A DNA stretch of 8,300 bases from an uncultured Bacilli bacterium. Lineage in GTDB: Bacteria > Bacillota_I > Bacilli_A > RF39 > UBA660. The number at the start of each line of letters is the position of its first letter. Within the stretch, counting starts at the first letter, position 1. The position numbers and the translations under genes were made by a program. Below the pieces are notes generated by a model. The model saw only the letters and a list, made by a program, of their open reading frames with translations. It did not search any database and was not told the origin of the DNA. The stretch covers positions 1-8,300 of the forward strand of contig CANQRJ010000059.1 in NCBI GenBank assembly GCA_947626215.1, read 5' to 3'. Below are positions 6,115 through 8,300 of this stretch, piece after piece.

Positions 6115-6119
6115 TTCTT
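6089..6119 (-). terminator. Rho-independent terminator of the Abi-channel operon
   Basis: The minus strand reads AAGAAACGA (6119-6111), a nine-base loop, then the perfect complement TCGTTTCTT (6101-6093) followed by TTTT. It starts 18 bases after the stop codon of the channel-like gene. The stem is AT-rich with only three GC pairs, as often in such genomes. It separates the Abi-channel operon from spoIIGA, whose -10 follows directly. Confidence 0.75.
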
Positions 6120-6137
6120 GTTCTTTTTTTCAAAAAA

Positions 6138-7202
6138 TTAATTTTTTCGATTTAATATCATTTCTTTTACTATAAATGTGTTATCAAAAGAATTTTTCTC
6201 TTTAAAAATGGTAAAACATATTTCTTTTATTTTATCTAAAGGTATTGTAATATCTTTTAAAGCTAGTTCGTAAGTAATTAGTTTATCTGTTACTAAATAA
6301 TCTTTTTCGAAGCAACCATTTTCTCCTTTTATTTGCAACGTTATAGTCATTTCTTTTTTAGATAATAATGTAAATTTAAAATAAGAATTTTCATTATATT
6401 TTTGAAAATTTTCTACATGGTAATTATAATTTAAGAAAACCATTGCAAAGTCTTTTGGATTTGCATTTTTTGGAAAATGATAAAGATACTCTTGATTTTC
6501 TAATGTTTCTATTTTTACTTTATTAGAAGAACAACAAGAAAAGTTAGATAATTGAATTGGCTTTGTAAAATATTCTAAAGAAATATTTTTTAAATGTTCT
6601 TTTTTGATTTCTTCTACTTTAATACTTCCCTGACCATTTTTTGTATCTACAAACGAATACATACAATATAATTTATGAGAAGGATTTAGATATAAGTTTG
6701 AAATTGCTTTGTACCAAAAAGCATCTTCTAAATTTACAGTAAGTTTCCATTTTGATTTTTTAAATACAATTGGAATATAATATTCTTTTTGTTCTTTATC
6801 TTCTACGTAGTTTTCTTTATTTATCATAAAGATTGCTTTCATATCACAAATGGTTCTACCTTTATTTAAAAATTCAAAAATAAGATTACTTTTTTTATCA
6901 ACTATAAATTCTTTTTTTAATTTTACATCATCTAACCGCCAGAAAAGATTAATTGTTAAATAGGTTGACATTAATGCAAGCGCGACAATTCCAATAATAG
7001 CTAGTATATTTTGAATCATTGTATCTTTTTCTAAGGAGCCATATCCAATGGTATATAAAAAATATAGTCCGGTTCTACTTATAATATCTTCTACATTTAT
7101 ATTTTTTTGAAAAAATGAAAATAAACTAAATAGGAAACATATTCCTAACATTGTTATAATAAAAATAAGAATCGTTTCTATTATTTTTTTTAATTTTAAC
7201 AT
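6138..7202 (-). CDS. Two-helix potassium-channel-like protein with Kir-like cytosolic region and C-terminal beta-sandwich
   Basis: The 354-residue protein starts at ATG 7202 with GAGGA immediately upstream, overlapping the stop of the Abi gene. Helix 1 is about residues 7-31. A re-entrant pore segment follows (38-49), then TIGYG at 51-55, the potassium selectivity filter, and helix 2 at about 63-88. This is the layout of a two-transmembrane, one-pore channel subunit. Directly after helix 2, LFWRLDDVKLKKEFIVDKKSNLIFEFLNKGR resembles the start of the cytosolic domain of inward-rectifier channels (about 92-210). A second beta-rich region (about 235-354) has the look of a jelly-roll ligand-binding domain (FKFTLLS, TITLQIKG, YELALKDI, IKEICFTIF, FIVKEMIL). 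The residue before the filter is Tyr50 rather than the usual Thr. The filter and topology are seen directly; Kir relationship, potassium selectivity and the jelly roll are inferred. Its operon partner suggests a stress or defence role. Confidence 0.65.
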   Translation of the reverse strand: MLKLKKIIETILIFIITMLGICFLFSLFSFFQKNINVEDIISRTGLYFLYTIGYGSLEKDTMIQNILAIIGIVALALMSTYLTINLFWRLDDVKLKKEFIVDKKSNLIFEFLNKGRTICDMKAIFMINKENYVEDKEQKEYYIPIVFKKSKWKLTVNLEDAFWYKAISNLYLNPSHKLYCMYSFVDTKNGQGSIKVEEIKKEHLKNISLEYFTKPIQLSNFSCCSSNKVKIETLENQEYLYHFPKNANPKDFAMVFLNYNYHVENFQKYNENSYFKFTLLSKKEMTITLQIKGENGCFEKDYLVTDKLITYELALKDITIPLDKIKEICFTIFKEKNSFDNTFIVKEMILNRKN

Positions 7203-7208
7203 AAGTCC

Positions 7209-8159
7209 TCAACTTTCTACCACTTTTTTAGGTGGATTTAAAAATTTTTCGTTGATCCCCATTTTTTTTAGAAAACATGAAAAGCTATAAGGATCTAACT
7301 CTTTTTTTACCTCAAGAATGGCTTCTTTCAATTCTTTTATAAATTTTTTATAATCTTTATAATCTAAGAAACGTTTTAATATAATAATTACAGATAAAAT
7401 GTCATTTATTCCATATTCATAATGAATACCATCTGTAGGAATTTCTAAGACATCATGAAAATAAGATGTTTTACGAATTGGATAATGGATTTTTAATTGA
7501 ACATCAAATAAAACATTGCCATGTGCTGAAATATTTCTTATAATGTTTAACATTTTTAAAAAAGTATTTAAATCACGATTTTGAATATAGAAAAATTTTG
7601 CAATTTCTTTTTGATCTTCTATTTTTAAAAATTCATAAAATTTACTAATTGTTCCAAAAGTCATCATTGTAGTTAACATCCATAATGGAATGGTTTGATA
7701 AGATTTTTCTATTTTTTTAAATTCAGGATAATTATTAATATTTCTTTTTAAATTTTCATTTACTTTGAATAAAAATTCTTGAAACTCCTCTTCTCGATAA
7801 CTTGGTACATAAAAATTTTCTTTTTTTAAATAATCTTTTGTTCCATATTTTGCCGAGAAGACATTGGCAATGCATGATTTTAGATTGGTTTCAATAATAG
7901 ATATATACTTAAGCATCATATTTCTAAGCTCTCGATCAAAATTATATATGGAATAAATTTCTTCAAAATATGTTTCACTTTGAAATACTTCTTCCCCATT
8001 TTTTTTCATATCTAAAAATACATCTTTATATCCAGTAATTAAATTATAATAATTTTCTCTCCAAAGAATTTCTTTTGCTTTTGTTTTGTTTTTTATTAAA
8101 ATCTTTTTTTCTATAATTAATTCTAATTGTTCCTCTATGTTTTTATATACTAATTCCAT
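7209..8159 (-). CDS. Abi_2-family HEPN-domain protein (abortive-infection type ribonuclease)
   Basis: This protein belongs to the Abi_2 family (AbiD/AbiF-like), whose members protect bacteria from phages by abortive infection and carry a HEPN fold linked to RNA cleavage. The 316-residue product from ATG 8159 has the family blocks in order: ENYYNLITGYKDVF (about 35-48), IYSIYNFDRELRNMML (68-83), a helical IETNLKSCIANVFSAKYG segment, PLWMLTTMMTFGTISKFY and IIRNISAHGN. The RNISAH at 208-213 is the R-x4-H catalytic motif of HEPN ribonucleases, intact here. ATG 8159 was preferred to an in-frame TTG at 8177, because the TTG sits near the predicted transcription start with no ribosome-binding site, while GGAAAG precedes the ATG. 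The stop is 6 nt before the channel-like gene, so the two form an operon. The target RNA and any antitoxin partner are unknown. Confidence 0.85.
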   Translation of the reverse strand: MELVYKNIEEQLELIIEKKILIKNKTKAKEILWRENYYNLITGYKDVFLDMKKNGEEVFQSETYFEEIYSIYNFDRELRNMMLKYISIIETNLKSCIANVFSAKYGTKDYLKKENFYVPSYREEEFQEFLFKVNENLKRNINNYPEFKKIEKSYQTIPLWMLTTMMTFGTISKFYEFLKIEDQKEIAKFFYIQNRDLNTFLKMLNIIRNISAHGNVLFDVQLKIHYPIRKTSYFHDVLEIPTDGIHYEYGINDILSVIIILKRFLDYKDYKKFIKELKEAILEVKKELDPYSFSCFLKKMGINEKFLNPPKKVVES

Positions 8160-8182
8160 ATGTTTCACGCTTTCCAATATTT

Positions 8183-8211
8183 ATTGTATCAAAAGAATAT
8201 CTTTTTTTAAA
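8183..8211 (-). promoter_or_regulatory. Extended -10 promoter of the Abi-channel operon
   Basis: On the minus strand, TGA directly precedes TACAAT (8188-8183), giving an extended -10 (TGnTACAAT). TTTAAA (8211-8206) lies 17 bases upstream and matches four of six -35 positions. Transcription would begin about 15-20 bases before the ATG at 8159, leaving room for GGAAAG as ribosome-binding site. A better-looking TTGACT at 8216-8211 is 22 bases from the -10 and so probably not used. Confidence 0.55.
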
Positions 8212-8300
8212 GTCAAATAAAAATTTGAGTTTAGGTTTTTTTGATTTTTCTTAGAAAAAATTTTGCCTATTATATAATATTAAGATTTTTTTTGAATTAT
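8212..8300 (-). other. AT-rich region upstream of the Abi gene with a second possible promoter
   Basis: No coding region is visible up to the right edge. A perfect TATAAT (8274-8269) with TTCAAA 16 bases upstream (8296-8291) could drive a longer leader or a small RNA of about 100 bases before the Abi start codon. TATAAT is also present on the plus strand at 8273-8278, as expected of so AT-rich a stretch. I see no stable structure in it. Chance motifs are likely. Confidence 0.25.

Noticed and set aside
8183..8190. Sigma-E-dependent promoter for the Abi operon, because GATACAAT resembles the CATACAnT -10
   Set aside because: No ATA-type -35 lies 14-15 bases upstream, and the match is explained by an extended sigma-A -10.
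8211..8216. TTGACT as the -35 of the Abi promoter
   Set aside because: It is 22 bases from TACAAT, too far for a standard promoter, and the extended TGn element makes a strong -35 unnecessary.
1..8300. CRISPR array, tRNA or insertion-sequence ends
   Set aside because: No regularly spaced repeats, cloverleaf sequence, transposase or terminal inverted repeats were found on reading both strands.

Overview
The window is strongly AT-rich and comes from a low-GC Bacillota (Firmicutes), probably one of the poorly cultured gut lineages of Bacilli or Clostridia. The best evidence is a spoIIGA-sigE pair, which is specific to endospore-forming Firmicutes and their descendants. The lineage is inferred from gene content and composition. 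No rRNA, tRNA or other taxonomic marker is present, and no transposase, integrase, CRISPR array or reverse transcriptase was seen. All supported genes lie on the minus strand, so transcription runs from high to low coordinates.

From right to left there are three blocks. (1) 8159-6138 is a two-gene operon: an Abi_2-family HEPN ribonuclease followed 6 nt later by a two-helix protein with a TIGYG potassium-channel filter, a Kir-like cytosolic beta region and a further C-terminal beta-sandwich. A hairpin terminator follows it. I could not match this pair to a system I know by name, and it is the best candidate for an undescribed defence or toxin-type module. (2) 6066-4598 holds spoIIGA and sigE, overlapping by ATGA. 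These are the membrane protease that activates pro-sigma-E and the mother-cell sporulation sigma factor itself. The usual neighbours (ftsZ-type cell-division genes upstream, sigG downstream) are absent. (3) 4531-1 holds three tandem paralogues of a membrane-anchored, probably surface-exposed family. All share an N-terminal anchor and a small Cys-containing module. The two complete members also share a C-terminal FGE-sulfatase/C-type-lectin-like fold, and one carries an inserted LamG-like domain.

The regulation of the surface block is the other highlight. A run of ten C (ten G on the coding strand) fills the spacer of a recognisable promoter for the 793-aa gene, which is the architecture of phase-variable promoters elsewhere. 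Both complete surface genes have an RNA hairpin ending next to the start codon that buries the Shine-Dalgarno sequence. The second member has ACG where its paralogue has ATG, so it may be poorly expressed or silent. Together these suggest a surface-variation locus, though this is inference. No stretch longer than 300 bases lacks a gene.
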